DNA from: Tomocerus qinae
Lineage: Eukaryota > Arthropoda > Collembola > Entomobryomorpha > Tomoceridae
Length of the DNA stretch: 64,000 bases
NCBI GenBank assembly: GCA_020055645.1
Contig: CM034548.1
Span: forward strand, 37,688,296 to 37,752,295
Direction of reading: 5' to 3'
The translations under genes were made by a program, and so were the position numbers. Under the pieces are notes generated by a model, which did not search any database, was not told where the DNA came from, and was given only the letters and a program-made list of their open reading frames with translations. Shown here in pieces: positions 40,044 to 53,428 of the stretch; the first letter of the stretch is position 1, and each line of letters starts with the position of its first letter.

Positions 40044-40677
40044 CCTTTTAACAATAATATGACTAGACAATTTTACAGAGTTCCTGTAAAGCACATGGGG
40101 TTTTATATTGACTGCAGATTCGACAACCATACCTCTAGTGACCTATTGCCACCAGTCTGACTTTCCTCCGAATGATTTTACAAATAGAGTTTGCTTTCTT
40201 CAACGATTCTGCAGATTTTGTCCCTGGATACCGAATTTGTGTCTTTTTGTGGCAATGGGTGGTAGAGATTACTTGTGGCACTGTGAAGGATCAATTCTAA
40301 GTGGTGTCTGGCCAAGCAAGTCGATGGAGGTAAAGTCTGGTTACCCCATTGCTTTATTGGCAATGCAATCTTCTGACATTTAACATCGGTATGCTGCATA
40401 TAAATTGGATTCCCCAATCGAATGTCAGTTTTGAATGGTTGGTCTAACCCTCCGTCAGATTGTTATCATCAAATGTGATTACAATCGTTGCTCGACTAAC
40501 CTATGTCAATTCAACCAAAATCCGACTATTGGAAACAGAACTATTATTACTACATTGATTAGCTATGTGCGTTGTAAGGACAACATCTTTTGCGTAGCAA
40601 TTCAAGCAGATATTAATAATATCTTTTACTACAGTGATTACGGAGATCTAATAACAATAACAGCAATAATGCTATAA
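40044..40677 (+). pseudogene. Coding-like island, Cys-rich ORFs, possible small or decayed gene
   Basis: Two in-frame plus-strand ORFs can be read as exons 40118-40329 (acceptor ATATTGACTGCAG, donor GAG|GTAAAG) and 40463-40677 (acceptor CCCTCCGTCAG), joined in phase 0 over a 133 base intron. The first has CFLQRFCRFCPW; the second has KCDYNRCSTNLC and later RCKDNIFC. The second ends at TAA 40677. Other frames of the same DNA also read in a protein-like way (for example a 45-codon run starting at 40025), which suggests either frameshift decay or simply higher GC. No upstream signal-peptide exon was found and no family is recognised. Confidence 0.2.
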
Positions 40678-41959
40678 GTTCTGAAATTGTTTACTTGGGC
40701 TTCTCTTTCCCAACTACTTTAATTCAGTCGCTAGTACTATCGCAGTTCTGTCCTTGACTCAGTCAACCTCCATTGAAAGCAAATCAAATTGTCCAATCTG
40801 CACTGGAGCAGTAAAATTTCAATAGCTCTTTATTCCCTTAAAGTTCCCTACTGTTTAGCTTAAAAGAGACAAGGCAATATTTCTACTACATGAAATTGAC
40901 TTGGTATCTGGACTAATTGAAAAGACTGGAATAACAGAAGGAATTCACCTGAAGTAATTATTACTTTCAATCACTAAACAATACCAAATATTAGCAGGCA
41001 AGACTTCATTATCATTAAATGGACATTGATTGCTAAGTAATCTTGTTGGTAGACATGAATCTAATATTAGAAATGACCCTAGAAATGTACCAATCTAATT
41101 ATACCAAAATAACATTGATTGTTCCCTATTTAGTTAAGGTACTAGCAATGTAAGGATATAATGAACAATTGCTCTTAAGTTATGTTGGCAGAGAAGGGAA
41201 CAAATCTTAATTCCGTCCCAGGGTCCAAGGCATGTCACGCTTCTTCCACTGTACGTAACGCAAAATCTTGAAATGCTATTTCCGAAAATCCAATTTACGG
41301 AGAACTGAAGTTCTCTTTCTAAGACGCACACCGCCCGTCTGCCGGAGCGTTGCATGTACAATACTACGCATTTATTCACTAAAACAGAGCCTTGTGTATG
41401 CATGATGTCCGTATTATTATGGTACATGGAGTATAGAATACAAACGTTCCGAAATCCTTCAATTTACTGGGAAGCGAAATAAATACTGAGATCCTGCAAA
41501 TGCAAAGTCTGGGCTCATCTTGGCTCAACTCCCCTCTCTCTACACTATTCCATTTTGCAAGGAACTAACTCTGGATAAACTTGTGCGACTGAATCCAGAA
41601 AATGCAAGTGTGTTTACGCAAGCAAAGATACATAAAAAGAACCTCGTAGAAAATAAACTTGTGCTTACTCCCAACAAGTAGATATTTATTTACGCTAACC
41701 TCGTATGCATTGTAAATTGTACTTATCCTCCTTACCATATTCTTCTATAGCGGCTCCTATGCATCTGGCTATAATATCCACTCTCTTTAAGTATCTTATT
41801 ATGTGCATTCTCGTACGTTGGCTTTTGATATTTCTCTGAATCCGTCTGTCGTTCGTTTCGAGTGAGATTGAATTGACTGAATGTGTACAAATTTACTCAT
41901 TACTCCCTATTGACGCTGCTTGGTTAACTTTGATAATAACATGTCTTAGGACTATATTG

Positions 41960-41967
41960 ATTCCAAC
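41960..41967. repeat. Left target-site duplication of the 412 bp element
   Basis: ATTCCAAC, identical to 42380-42387. Confidence 0.8.
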
Positions 41968-42379
41968 CAGTGTTGTGCAGTGGTTAAAACCACTAGTGGT
42001 CATAATGGTCATAATGGTCAAAATGGCCCGGTCAAAAAAAATTAAAAAGTGGTCAAAATGGTCAAAATGGACAAAATGCCTGTTTGGGGTTAATTGAGAC
42101 CCCAAGGTAGCTTTTACTGCAACAGTAAACAACAAATACAACTTTCTAAAGATTGCAGTTAAAAATGATTAGAGAGTGTCATTCTGTAGTCTGATGTTAG
42201 TAGAATAGTGTTTCATTGGTTTTAGGCCATATTTCATTCTCTAAATATTTTAAATTTAATTTGCTAGCCTAAGTAACTGTATACTGATATTTTGACCATT
42301 TTAGCCATTTTGACCATTTTGACCATTTTGACCAGTGGCCCGGTCAAAATGCAAAAAAGTGGTCAACAGTACAACACTG
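41968..42379. mobile_element. Non-autonomous hAT-like element, 412 bp, with subterminal GGTCAAAAT arrays
   Basis: Ends are CAGTGTTGTGCAG on the left and, reverse-complemented, CAGTGTTGTACTG on the right (11 of 13 match). It is flanked by a perfect 8 bp direct repeat, as expected for hAT. Inside the left arm are several GGTCAAAAT/GGTCATAAT units (about 41997-42078). Inside the right arm are several inverted units reading GACCATTTT (about 42293-42350). The arms could therefore fold into a long stem. ORFs through it are low-complexity translations of these arrays and are not genes. No transposase. Confidence 0.8.
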
Positions 42380-42387
42380 ATTCCAAC
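42380..42387. repeat. Right target-site duplication of the 412 bp element
   Basis: ATTCCAAC, a perfect copy of 41960-41967. The preceding G is also shared in context, so the repeat could be read as 9 bp. Confidence 0.8.
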
Positions 42388-45300
42388 GATAATAAGTATA
42401 CTATATATAGAACTCGCTTTTTATAAAGAACATTCCCATATGAGCTCGTTACAAGTTGAGCAATCCAAATAATATTACGCAAGCATCTCCTATGTTATGG
42501 CTCTATATCTTCTGAATGCAGTTAATAATAAGCTGTAACAGAATGATTTGCAGGTCACTACAACTAGAATTTTTCGTCAGCATATTGCTCAATGCTTATT
42601 AATTTGCAAACTGCAGCTTCAAGCGAGTCGAATTGCATTTTGTTATTTTTATATAGCAAGCACTAAGCACAAATCGCTACACTTACACTACTACAAAGAA
42701 AAGTGAAATACCTAAATGCTATAAAAAACACAGTAAACTACTTAGCGGATGGCCGAATTCGAAATACCCCATTGTATTGTTTAAATGCAGACCATTTTAT
42801 ATTATTGCTATATTTTATTACCTTATCTATTTATATTGCTCCTCTAATTTTTAAATCCCTAAATATTCTTTGCTTTCATAATTTCAGTACAATAATCCAT
42901 CAAAAACTGCATGATCTTATTCTTATTTTACTGCTGCCCGGTTACGTAACATTTATTAGCAAACTCATTTGCTAATAAGTGAAAGGCAGTGAAAGTGTAG
43001 GCATTATAATGCCCAATTTGCAATCTTTGAATTGATATGTATTTGAATTTCAGGAGCAATGTTAAGTTTGGTGTATATAAAAAGTAAGAACTCTGTCCAT
43101 TATGTATAAAACATTCTCATTATTACTTTACCGCAGAGCCACTCTATAAATCCGACTGCATGCCCACGTTGATGCTACGAAATTCCATTGACAATCAATT
43201 CGACTATTTGGAATAAGTATCTGCCATTAAATAGTAGGAAACATGGAACAGAATAGATAACCAATCTTATTTGTTTGAATCACGCAAACACTCTACCCAA
43301 GTATAAGCGCTTTTAATAGTAGCTTAAATCTATTATATGGGGATACTTAGAATTTTCATCTATCTGTTTTAAATCCTGTCAAATTATCTTTTACGTGAAC
43401 TATAACTCATTTTAACCCGTTTTTTTCAACCAGTCTACAAATGAGTTCGGATAGCTTTATGACGTATATTATGAACGTTTGACAATCTACAAATACTTAG
43501 GGTTAGCAAATGCAGAATGTGACTGCTTATTAAAAGTGACTGCATTTTATTAAATCAAAAAATTAATCAATTAAACCTGAAAATATTATTCCCACAAAAT
43601 TGTGAGATAACTTCTATATCGTTTTCCTATAGCCTATAGATGAATATCTGATTTGGGCAATATGTCAATGTCAAGTGTGATATTGTGTGAACCTACATAT
43701 TATGTCCAATTTTCTGGATATTACTGCAGCAGTATAAAAAGTATAAATAAGCACTTCTATAACAATTTTCCAAAGGATTTGTATTGGCCTCTAAATAATA
43801 TATTGTGAGATTGTGACAGATTGTGACAGAAGTGGTTTTCAATACTGGATGTGATTTCCCATTTCCTAGCTTACTTAAAATGTAATAAAAAAGGTTGACA
43901 AACATCATTTATCTTTGTTATCTGTAATATAAGATGACAAATAATTGTTTAATTGGGTATGTCCCATCAAAAAAACCATAGGACTGTTTTTACACGAAGA
44001 ATGTAGTAAAAATGGTATAATATAGCCCTACAACCTTCTAGGAAAATACAAGTTAATCTAAGTAAGAGGTAGTAAATCTTTTCTGTTTTCTCACTAGAAA
44101 ATTTAGTGAAGCTAATGAAAAATAAACTGAATCAAAAGGCCATATTGGATTTTAATTTAAATTCACCATTTATCACTATGAAAGTTAAGTCTGAGTCGAC
44201 AATGTTTAAAATCAGACAAAGCTTACAAAGTTGGTTTCAATAGCGTCAAATTTTCTTTTTCTACAACGACAATAACAAGCACTATCGCTTCTCTAATACC
44301 TACACCTTTTAATGAATATTTGATTGAAATTGCCCGAAAGGAAGGAACTAATTGCTATTTCCTTCTGTAAGCAACTGAAGGGTTGGAAAAAGGAAGTTTG
44401 ACATTTAATAAATGTAGTGGTATACTTTTGGGTGTGTCTACACTATACATATTTAAAATCTGCCTAGCCAGCAAATTAGGAATTGTCAAGTATGTCTTTC
44501 AAGGAGTTTTTCACTTCAGGGATCACCGGCCTTTGTTGAATTTTCCTTATCTTAATCAAGTTTATTCAAAGTTAGCCGAGCATATAGAGAAAAACACATG
44601 GGCAATTAAATAAAGAAGCAATTCATTTTCCGTTTTATTTTGTTGAGCTATTTTAGGAAGAATGGACGCTTAAAATTAGCAAAGTAGTGTCTTTATTCCT
44701 TTGAAACTATTTGAAATTAAATGTTTGCATATCCAACTGGGACTATTTGTAAATATTGCAAGGAAGAGCAGTGTCAATAATGAGAATATTGACATTCTTT
44801 GAAACAGACTGGAATGCGTATACTTACATTAGGTTTACGTATTCTACCTGCACGCATATAGCGGGTAAAACTTGGCATGGATCTATACAGTTTTCTATAC
44901 AGTTTTATCTATAAGTATATACTTTGATACATAACCTTGACTGTTCAAATATTTAAGTCCATTTTGTTTGTATAATGTCTCACTTAAAAGCAATCGGCGT
45001 CTATTTTATTCACTTCTTGGCAATTTCAAAAACTACTACAGGTACAATTTACCTTTACATTACACTGGAACCTGCCATTTAGCGAGCAATGGTCAATGTA
45101 CGTGTGTTTGAATGTTTTTTGTATTAGTTCAAAGCTAAATGGGGTTAATGGTATATTATTGTACTTACTGATTCAATCCAATCATAGTTTTACTACTAAA
45201 ATAACCAAGTGTAAGAAATTTCATTATGTGATATAATTGTATAGTATTTTTAGTCCAAAATTAAGAAACCTTGTACTGTCAAAGCTAACCCAATTTACAT

Positions 45301-45393
45301 GAGACAATGCAGGATTTTTCTTGTGCACATAAATAGATAGATGCCCATACAAATTTCTCTTTTTGTTCTCGTTGTATTTATTTTAAGTATACA

Positions 45394-45574
45394 TCAGCCA
45401 TGCCCTGATTGTTGACGTTTACTTGGATGCATTGCATACATTCCTCCGGTTATGTTATTCCAGTCGTGCATTAAACTAACAATGTCTTGGAGGAAGTAAC
45501 ATCTTTCCTTGAAACGTGCACGCAATGATGTATTCTTAAGATAAAGTAGGAAGCTACGTCCATCCAATAAAAAT
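45394..45574 (-). CDS. Weak candidate terminal exon of an unknown minus-strand gene
   Basis: Read 45574 to 45394. The acceptor is GCAGTTTTCTCTACAG, then 59 open codons starting FLLDGRSFLLYL and ending QQSGHG before TGA. AATAAA on the same strand lies about 10 bases past the stop. The amino-acid mix (ERCYFLQDIVSLMHDWNN) looks protein-like. I found no upstream exon, the 3'UTR would be unusually short, and an ORF of this size is expected by chance, so this may be nothing. Confidence 0.2.
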
Positions 45575-48500
45575 CTGTAGAGAAAACTGCTATTATACTT
45601 CCATAATGTTACATTCAATATAAGACGCTATGCAGTAGAATAACATATTCTCTATATAGGTAAACGGATATCAAGTACTAAGATTGAACTTGCAAAGATC
45701 ACTGTCTGCTTACTTTCTTTCACTCTGCTTTCTTTTCCATTCTACCATCTATAAGTAAAGACTTTTGAGTATTTAATGCTGCGACCGTACTTACTATAAG
45801 AGCTGTATAGATTTATATACTATAAAAGAAGTTTCATACAACCAGATCATATTTACTATACTGACAATGTAGTAACAATAAAATGTGTTTTTGCAAACCT
45901 CTGGAGCAAACAAAAGAGTCACGTATTGTAAAAACTATAATACGTTGAGCATAACTTAGCAGTGAATGGACACTTGTACAAGGGTTTCAAGTATTTCCAG
46001 TGCTCAGTAGGTATTCATATATATTTGATATCACGGAGAGAGATAAATCTCAATTTTACCTAGAGAAAGATTAATATTACTCAAAACTTAATGTCACTGG
46101 CCTAGTTATATTTGAGAAAGTTCGCTGCTTTAAAATGATGCCATGTCGTTATAATATGGATATTTACTTATTATTTTCCGCTATGTTTAACATTCTAGAT
46201 AAGGGCAAGTGGGTTGCTGTTGCTGGTAGTCAAAATAGAGTGCCTCCAACCTTCCGCTAAACATAAAATTCTCAAATCACCCCTCACGATTCACTTTTTT
46301 GCGTAGCTGTAAATTTTCCAATCTAAGTAAAAGGCGTAGCGAAAACAGACTGGCAAAAAGTGCTTAACTACGTAGGTACATTCAATCTGAGACAGAAAAT
46401 ACTTAGGAACGATGGGCACAAGTGAGGTGAAGGGAATAAAATCTGAGACTGGACATTAAGCTCTTTAAGTATTGTTATAAATAATAGTGAGCTCATTTAT
46501 CATTTTATGGAGTTTAGGATGTCGCGATGCAGGTCATTGTGGCTTCCTTATAATGAGGCTTCTTTTAAATGACAAATACTGGAGTGTCGCCTGTGGAATG
46601 ATCCTATCACCATTTCATATCACATTACATCTTCTATTAGCTCCAAATGAAATTTTGAAAGGGGCCATTGTACCTATCTGTTACTTAAGTATGTTAAGGC
46701 AAGAGGAACTAGTTCATGCTAAACTTGGAATAGGCAGAATCTCCATTTTGGGTTTAAAACGAAAAAACTGCCCTCAATATTATGCTAACAAAAAGTGCAT
46801 CTACACTTATATGTATAGATGATGTTGGTTAGATGCGTTCCTTGAATACAAAACGTTTACCTAATGGTTTTTATGCTTATACTACTTTGATAAAAATCAT
46901 AGAAGCTATAATTATCCCAATTCTTTCGCTGCATACTTGAGCAATGTATTTCTTTTGATAGTCATGATTTCCTTTGCGGATTGGACCCACTGTGAGGCAA
47001 CATGACATTAAAAAAACTATATTTGTCTTATATCCTATACTATACATTTATTATACTTACCTATATGCATTATTGACTGTAAGATGACGTCGAGTGCCTA
47101 ACAAAAGGATTACATACTCCAGTTGCATCTCTCTCCTACTCATTCTCATGTTATTTAGAGACTAAGTGCTTGCATAGCTTATCCATCCATCTTAGGGCAT
47201 CGTTCTGTATAAGTACTTGACACGTACACAAGCACGGAGGTATATCTCTTCACATTATATTTATGGCCATAAGTACTTGTATCCGAGAATGTACTTACAA
47301 CTTACTTTTGTGGTTATAATGCCATCGAAATGATAATATTTATTATGTGTGTACATTTAGATCTTATAACCCTGCTATAAAGTTTTCGGGTGACTAAGCT
47401 GGCCACTATAATAAATAAGGTGCTATGTATGATGATAAGCACTGGGCACAAGACAGAGAAACTGAGCATTAATGGTCAATTGAGTCTCATGGCAGTGTGA
47501 AAAGTGATCTATGTAGGCCATGGACTGGACTTGGACTGCCTAGCTGCGGAAGGATGGAGATGGAGCTGACTGGAGATCTGAATTACTGGATGCGTTCACT
47601 CCACATGTCCATCCGCTCCTCGTCCTTCTTCTATTTACCCAACCAACCTTAAGAAAATACTAAATATTTTTATAACTACAGCATAGCAGAGCCAAACCCG
47701 ATATCACAATCGGAACTCACTCAATCCGCTCCTATATTGATATTGCCTTTCTTATTTATATCGGTTTCGACAACTTTAAGTACCTTCTCTTTCCACATCA
47801 ATTATCTCCTACCACACATCTCAACAAATTCATTTAAAATCAAAACAGAAATAAATAAACTTCTTTCGTTAACAAGTCCACTTTCCGCTAAAAGCTCTAC
47901 TAATTAATCAATTTATCCTTACCGACCATATTTGCTGTACTTTAGAATAAATCAATCCGTGTAAACAAAAATAGTGGCAACAATTTGGAAAATACGATCG
48001 TAAATGTCTAGGGTACTTTTACTGTTCTTATTGTACAAAGTTAATGAATACGAGCGAGCACAAATGATTATATTTCTGAGTATTGTTTACCAGTACTGGT
48101 ATCTGGGTTGTAAACAGGATGCGACCTTAATGTAATTTTAATGTCACCTGTGATCTAAGGATGTTTATCAAAGAGTAATTATCAAACATCTAGTAGACTG
48201 TATTTATGATCTATACATAAGAGTGTTTGAACTGACAGATCATAATGTATCTACATCCCGTTTACTTTGAATTATGACATATTTTGTAGGCGGTAGGTAC
48301 TATTCACTTCCTTTTTAGAAAGGAAAGTATTGCATCATAGTAGTCTGTAACTGCGTCTCTGCCAGCTTTTGTTTGTTGTTGGAAGAGCTGCTCTTTTGTT
48401 AAGAAAATGAAATTGTCATGTAAGGTTACTTGGAAAATGTCTTTGTGATAATTGTATAAAAAGTATCTTATTATGTTATTCCCACATGAAGCTATTGAAA

Positions 48501-51500
48501 TGTGCTCATAATTCCAGTTATAGTCGAAATATGACAGTGCAAATTAAAGATTCTGTGTCAACATAATTTCCAAGTACCACCTATGCCTTAAGACCAAGCT
48601 AAGTAGTTGTCATCTTCAGATGTGCTAGTTATTAACAGAGTAGACTATTGCACAATTTCTAACGGTCGAGATTCTAGATTAATTGTATGTACCTAGGTGG
48701 AGACTATATTGTTGTAGAGATAAACTAAGTGCAGTATACAGTAGATGATACAAGCAAGGACGAAGATGGTTATTCAAGTATACGCAGCAAATGGTAGGAT
48801 TTTGTTGGAGATCCAAAGGAACTCTAATGCAATTCTTGGTGAGATTCGTCGTGCTGGTTGACATAAGTATTAATGTGACTACTGACATGAGTGAGTAGGA
48901 CAAGGCACTGAGGTATTACCTAATCATGCTATGACACCACAGGCACATTACAATTAACAGTAGTGGCATAAATTGATTGCGAGTTGACTACACTATGATT
49001 TAACCTCATTTTGCTTGGTAGAGTCCTTGCCATTTTATTTGCGATTGAATCAAATAATTGCACAACGTATGTCCTCGCAGTATAGCCGACGGAAAAGTGT
49101 TAGAGAATAAAGTAAACTTAAATTATGCCTTATAGGTACTCTTCGGAATGATAGAAAAAGAACTCTTCATTCACTCTTAGATTTACTACTAATAAAGTGA
49201 ACACCGAAAGGTTGGCAACTATTATCAGTGGCTATACCACTTAAGAAGTTGGCTAAACAAAAAATGTCTAGTTAATGTGAAGGACCTTTTGCCACACCGC
49301 AGTAAACACATTATAGGCTACTAGTGTTTATTTACGCAGCTTTGTCCTTGTAACTCTATCTTTTACGTATTTTCGTTGAGTTACCATTGAGTCTTTGGAA
49401 GACGATTGCTTGAATGCCTGACCAATATAGAAAGTGAATGGAAAAGGCTAAAAAAGGATTTTCATTGCTACAAAAGTATTTCAACATTTTCCCGCTCCAT
49501 GATGATGCATAAAATTACACAAATGTCCATGAAAGTTAATTTTATTGTAATTTATGATTTCCATGCAATATATTGGCTATACGATGTTCCTGTGCCCTAA
49601 TAGTTATCTACATCATGCAACAGGAAGCTATTCTATTTTTACTGATTATTAAGCAAGATATATAAATTGTAAATTTATTGCTGACAGGACTATTACACCA
49701 ACATTTGCAACATGGACGTCATAAAAGTGTGTATCCCCAATATGCATAAATTATTCTTGTCTACTTTACGTTAGTCTTTTTTGTATTAGATTTATGTGCT
49801 TACGCACGTTCTGCTAGTGAAATTGTAGCGAATATTATGCTAATGTGGTCGATGGAATGCAATCCGCAGGCACTTTGACAATTGTTTGGAACACTTTTAC
49901 TTTCACCTTCAGCTTTCTTTTCTCTTTCATTCCTACTTTTTGACAAGGTTGTCCGATGGTAATGGAGAAAATTGTGATGGAAAGTGGAGTAAGGAAGGAA
50001 TAGAAATAGGCTGTAGCAAAAAGTTTCATGTATACATTGAACTGGCAAATAATATATCTTCTTCACAGCCCTTCAAAGATCTATCATCACTTTTTTCTGA
50101 ATGTGTGTAGGAATAATCAATAGAGCCTCTCGATAACAGATTCTTCAAACCGAATTGCTCTTTCCGTGCACTAAACATTGCATGTGTATGTCGTTATTTG
50201 TACTAGCACCATGCTTAGTGATCTTTTCGTGGCATCTACCAAGATCTACGTACTAGGCTCATACAATAAATTATAACCTTTACTTTACTGCATATAGAGA
50301 TTACATCTATTATATTATACAATAGTATTTTCTAGCCAAAAGTGGGAAGTGGGAACTGTAATTGAATTTTTGCCATGTAATGCTTAACGGATCTATATAT
50401 CATAATGTATGTGTCACGGGCCACTGAGTCCAAAAGTGTTCCCCAACTTTAGGTTACGATTCACCGAGTTAAGACAGGCTAGAGCAGTCTAATGACCTCT
50501 ACTTACTATACTAACAGTGTTAATAAATATAATTGCCTCACAATTATTTATTGCTATCAAATCTTATGCTTTTTATATTTTGCGTGGAAATAAAAAAGTT
50601 TCTCCGATAATAATTTATTTAGATATTTAATAAATACAATTACAAGCTATTAAAAGAATATAATCCCATAATTCAGATAAAAGTCTCACAAAAATGACTT
50701 ACTCAAAAGTAAATGTTATCATTGAATTACAACTCTGATGTAAATACAATGTTTTAAATTACTGCCTTATCTTCATAATCATAAAAGTATTCTTAAACGA
50801 GATAAAAATGTAATCAACATGGAAGGAAGTTTTTGCTATAAATTTACTAAATTTTACATTCAAAAAAAATTACCAATGCTTGAAACGGGAATGCATGAAA
50901 TAAATTGTAGCCACAGTAACCAATCCACCTCCTGGCCTATGCCATGTAGAATATTATATTTACGATCAGTGTAAGTGAATGTATGGAGTGTTGGAGTCTC
51001 AATCTCAATCGTACAAATGAATTGCAAAAACCGAAAACGAGGGTAAGTCTATTTTATTGATTTATCTGGTATGGTTTGACTTTTAGCTAAGTTAGATATG
51101 ACAGTGAATCCATATCCAAGAGATTTTCCTTGAAATGAGAAGTTATATTAAAACATTAATTTGCAAACGCTTGAATTGAAGTATGACGATCGTATGTAGA
51201 ATACAATTTGATTTCTATACCTGTTTATTAGTACTCGTTGGTTAATTACAATACACTTTTGTTATTAATTAGCAGTATTCTGCTGGAGTTGATGGTTCCT
51301 ACATGCATAATTGACACAGGTATGGCTTTGGCGTGTATAATACTGTATAAAATCTATGGAACTTTGGTGAATGATGGTGGAGAGATGATTGTGTAGGGAG
51401 CGAACTAATTTAAAATTAGGAAACACTCTTGTGACAGCTGATAACAATTTCTAAAGCCGTCTCTTCATTTCAACATTACATCAGAAGCTCATGTATTGTA

Positions 51501-52555
51501 AGAAGCAACAAAAGATATGGAAATTCCGGGTACTATAAACAAAGCACCTCATTCTCATCCCCAAAGTCAAATCAAGTATTTTAACCGTAGTGTAACTTCC
51601 TGTTAACTAGGTAGGGTATGGGCTTACACCTGTATATAATATCTACAGGCAGACAGTGATAGCCTTCTCATTTATTACACATGGAAAGAAACTACAAGTG
51701 TAGTTTAGTGTATAGGAGAAGCCACCAAAGGTTCCGAATATCCACCAGGCGAATTCATAATTTGAGTTAAAAGAGAAGTCTGGAAATTTCCAGCTCTTCC
51801 AACTGGGAATAAGTACCATCCACATCTAACTACGCAGAAATTTATACAGATATTCCTAATTCAAGCTGTTTCCTTCTATAGAGCCAGACAGAGTAGTTAA
51901 ATAGGTTACTGTTCAAGTACGCAGTACTGCTGGAGCACATGAATGAGCCAATTGAATAGAATGCATTTTATGGAGTGAATGAATGAACTACTTACTTTGT
52001 TCCCTTTTAATTTCACTACATATTTTACACCCGTTATCTATGAATTTTAATTTTATTATGGAGATGCATAGTCTATGACACTCAATTCCAAAAATATGCT
52101 GGACTGGCATTTGGACACTCGTGCACACTTCAGAACAAAAGGGGTGTTGGCTAGTAACTTTGCACTCAAATTGTAAATGGTACTAGGTCTTTGTTTTATA
52201 ACCATGTAATACGGATATGTGGGAAGATAAAATCCCTCGAGGAATTTGTCCACAGAATGCTATATTTGTAGTTTGTTATGCACTACCATGATGCATAGCA
52301 ATCCTAATTGAATATAAAATGTAAAAATACCTAAGTGGATATAAATACTAAAAACCATCACTTATAGTTGTTGCATACAATTTTTAAATCTATCCGGTGC
52401 ATTTTCTTGATTTATTCCGAGTTTATGCTAAAATCCTGGTGATTGAACTCATTTTGGATGCATACTCAGCATTTCTTTGATTATTCAGTAGGGAAAGTAT
52501 TACATTGAGATCGAAAAGTGAAAAACAAATATGGAGAATCAAATATTCTTCTCAG

Positions 52556-53428
52556 GCAATTGAGCAGGAGTGTTTACTCTTGTCCAACTGGAAGCCATTT
52601 GTTTGTTTTTGTGATAAACCCTCAAATAGACATACGTTAAACAATCTGTACATTGACCAGGTTGAGATTGAATTCGTAGACGCAGAGACTGTTGGTGTAA
52701 GCACATTTATATTTTTGCTGAGTTTGGTTTCCACTTTGCTGTGTAAACGTAATATTCATAAAAAGATGTTTGTTTATATTATAAGTATTTGAAAAAGTGT
52801 TTGGACAAGTAGGTTGGTAGTCCGTGGCCTGTGTATATTTAAGGATTAAGGAGAGCAAGTAGGATGAACGGAGACAGTCCATCGAACTACGATCTGTTTT
52901 CTTATGAGTGGTCGTATGTCCTAACGGAATGAGGATGAAAATAGTCTTCGACGAAGTCAGTGTCACTAGGCAGTATTTTTCTGTGTGGGATTTTGAGTGA
53001 CTTAAGCTAAAGTGTCTATGGACGTGTTGTAATATCTTGATGACACAAAGAGCGAAATGATCTTAAGAAAGGAAGAAGACAAAGAGAGAGAGAGAGTCGG
53101 ACGGGCGGGTCATTCCCCTTTGGAGGAAGTATGAACGACAAACTATTTAGGCATTGCACTTTCTCCTCTCGCTCTCCACTTCCCTCCTCCTAAGTATCCT
53201 CGACTTTCTTCAGACAGAGAGAGATACACATCTTTGTGGGCACTGCGTATGTGAATTAAGAACAGATACTCTAACAGTAAGAGACCGGAGATACGATGAG
53301 AGATAGTTCGTCTGGGTGTATTAAAGACTAACCTACCTAAGCAGGCATTAACTTTATATGAATTATACATATATGCATTAGAAGCTCTAGTAGGCTTCCC
53401 ATTCTTCTTCTATTACATAAAAACATAA
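52556..53428 (+). CDS. Speculative three-exon chain, unknown product
   Basis: Candidate exon 52556-52696 (acceptor TATTCTTCTCAG, donor GGT|GTAAGC) reads 47 codons including NWKPFVCFCDKPSNRH and QVEIEFVDAETVG. Phase-0 pieces 53214-53276 (acceptor GACTTTCTTCAG, donor ACA|GTAAGA, contains HLCGHCVCEL) and 53345-53428 (acceptor TACCTAAGCAG, ending TAA) continue in frame. Three matching phase-0 junctions are suggestive, but the last two pieces are short, one adjoins a GA repeat, and no first exon is seen. Confidence 0.15.

Larger units (their letters stand above)
24131..41959. other. Long intergenic or upstream-intron stretch, no gene established
   Basis: About 18 kb. Observations: a G+T-rich plus strand from about 25.56 to 26.24 kb that flips to C+A-rich from 26.27 to about 26.9 kb; a CpG-denser block at about 28.98-29.31 kb beside a TATATATA run; a CTGT microsatellite at 34661-34682; and coding-like Cys-rich ORFs at 40.04-40.68 kb (separate entry). 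ORFs of 60-146 codons occur on both strands at about the frequency chance predicts. It could contain upstream non-coding exons of the GPCR. Confidence 0.45.

Noticed and set aside
41318-41345. CACACCGCCCGTC, similar to the conserved 3' region of small-subunit rRNA
   Set aside because: Only about 13 bases match and the flanks are unlike rRNA; chance match.
41873-42141. ORFs on both strands across the GGTCAAAAT arrays
   Set aside because: They are repeat translations within the 412 bp mobile element.
44508-44613. Possible plus-strand terminal exon after TTTTTCACTTCAG
   Set aside because: Only about 31 codons, no upstream exon, and a stop overlapping AT-rich sequence; indistinguishable from chance.
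52056-52253. 65-codon minus-strand ORF with a same-strand AATAAA after its stop
   Set aside because: No recognisable product and length expected by chance; the acceptor upstream is weak.
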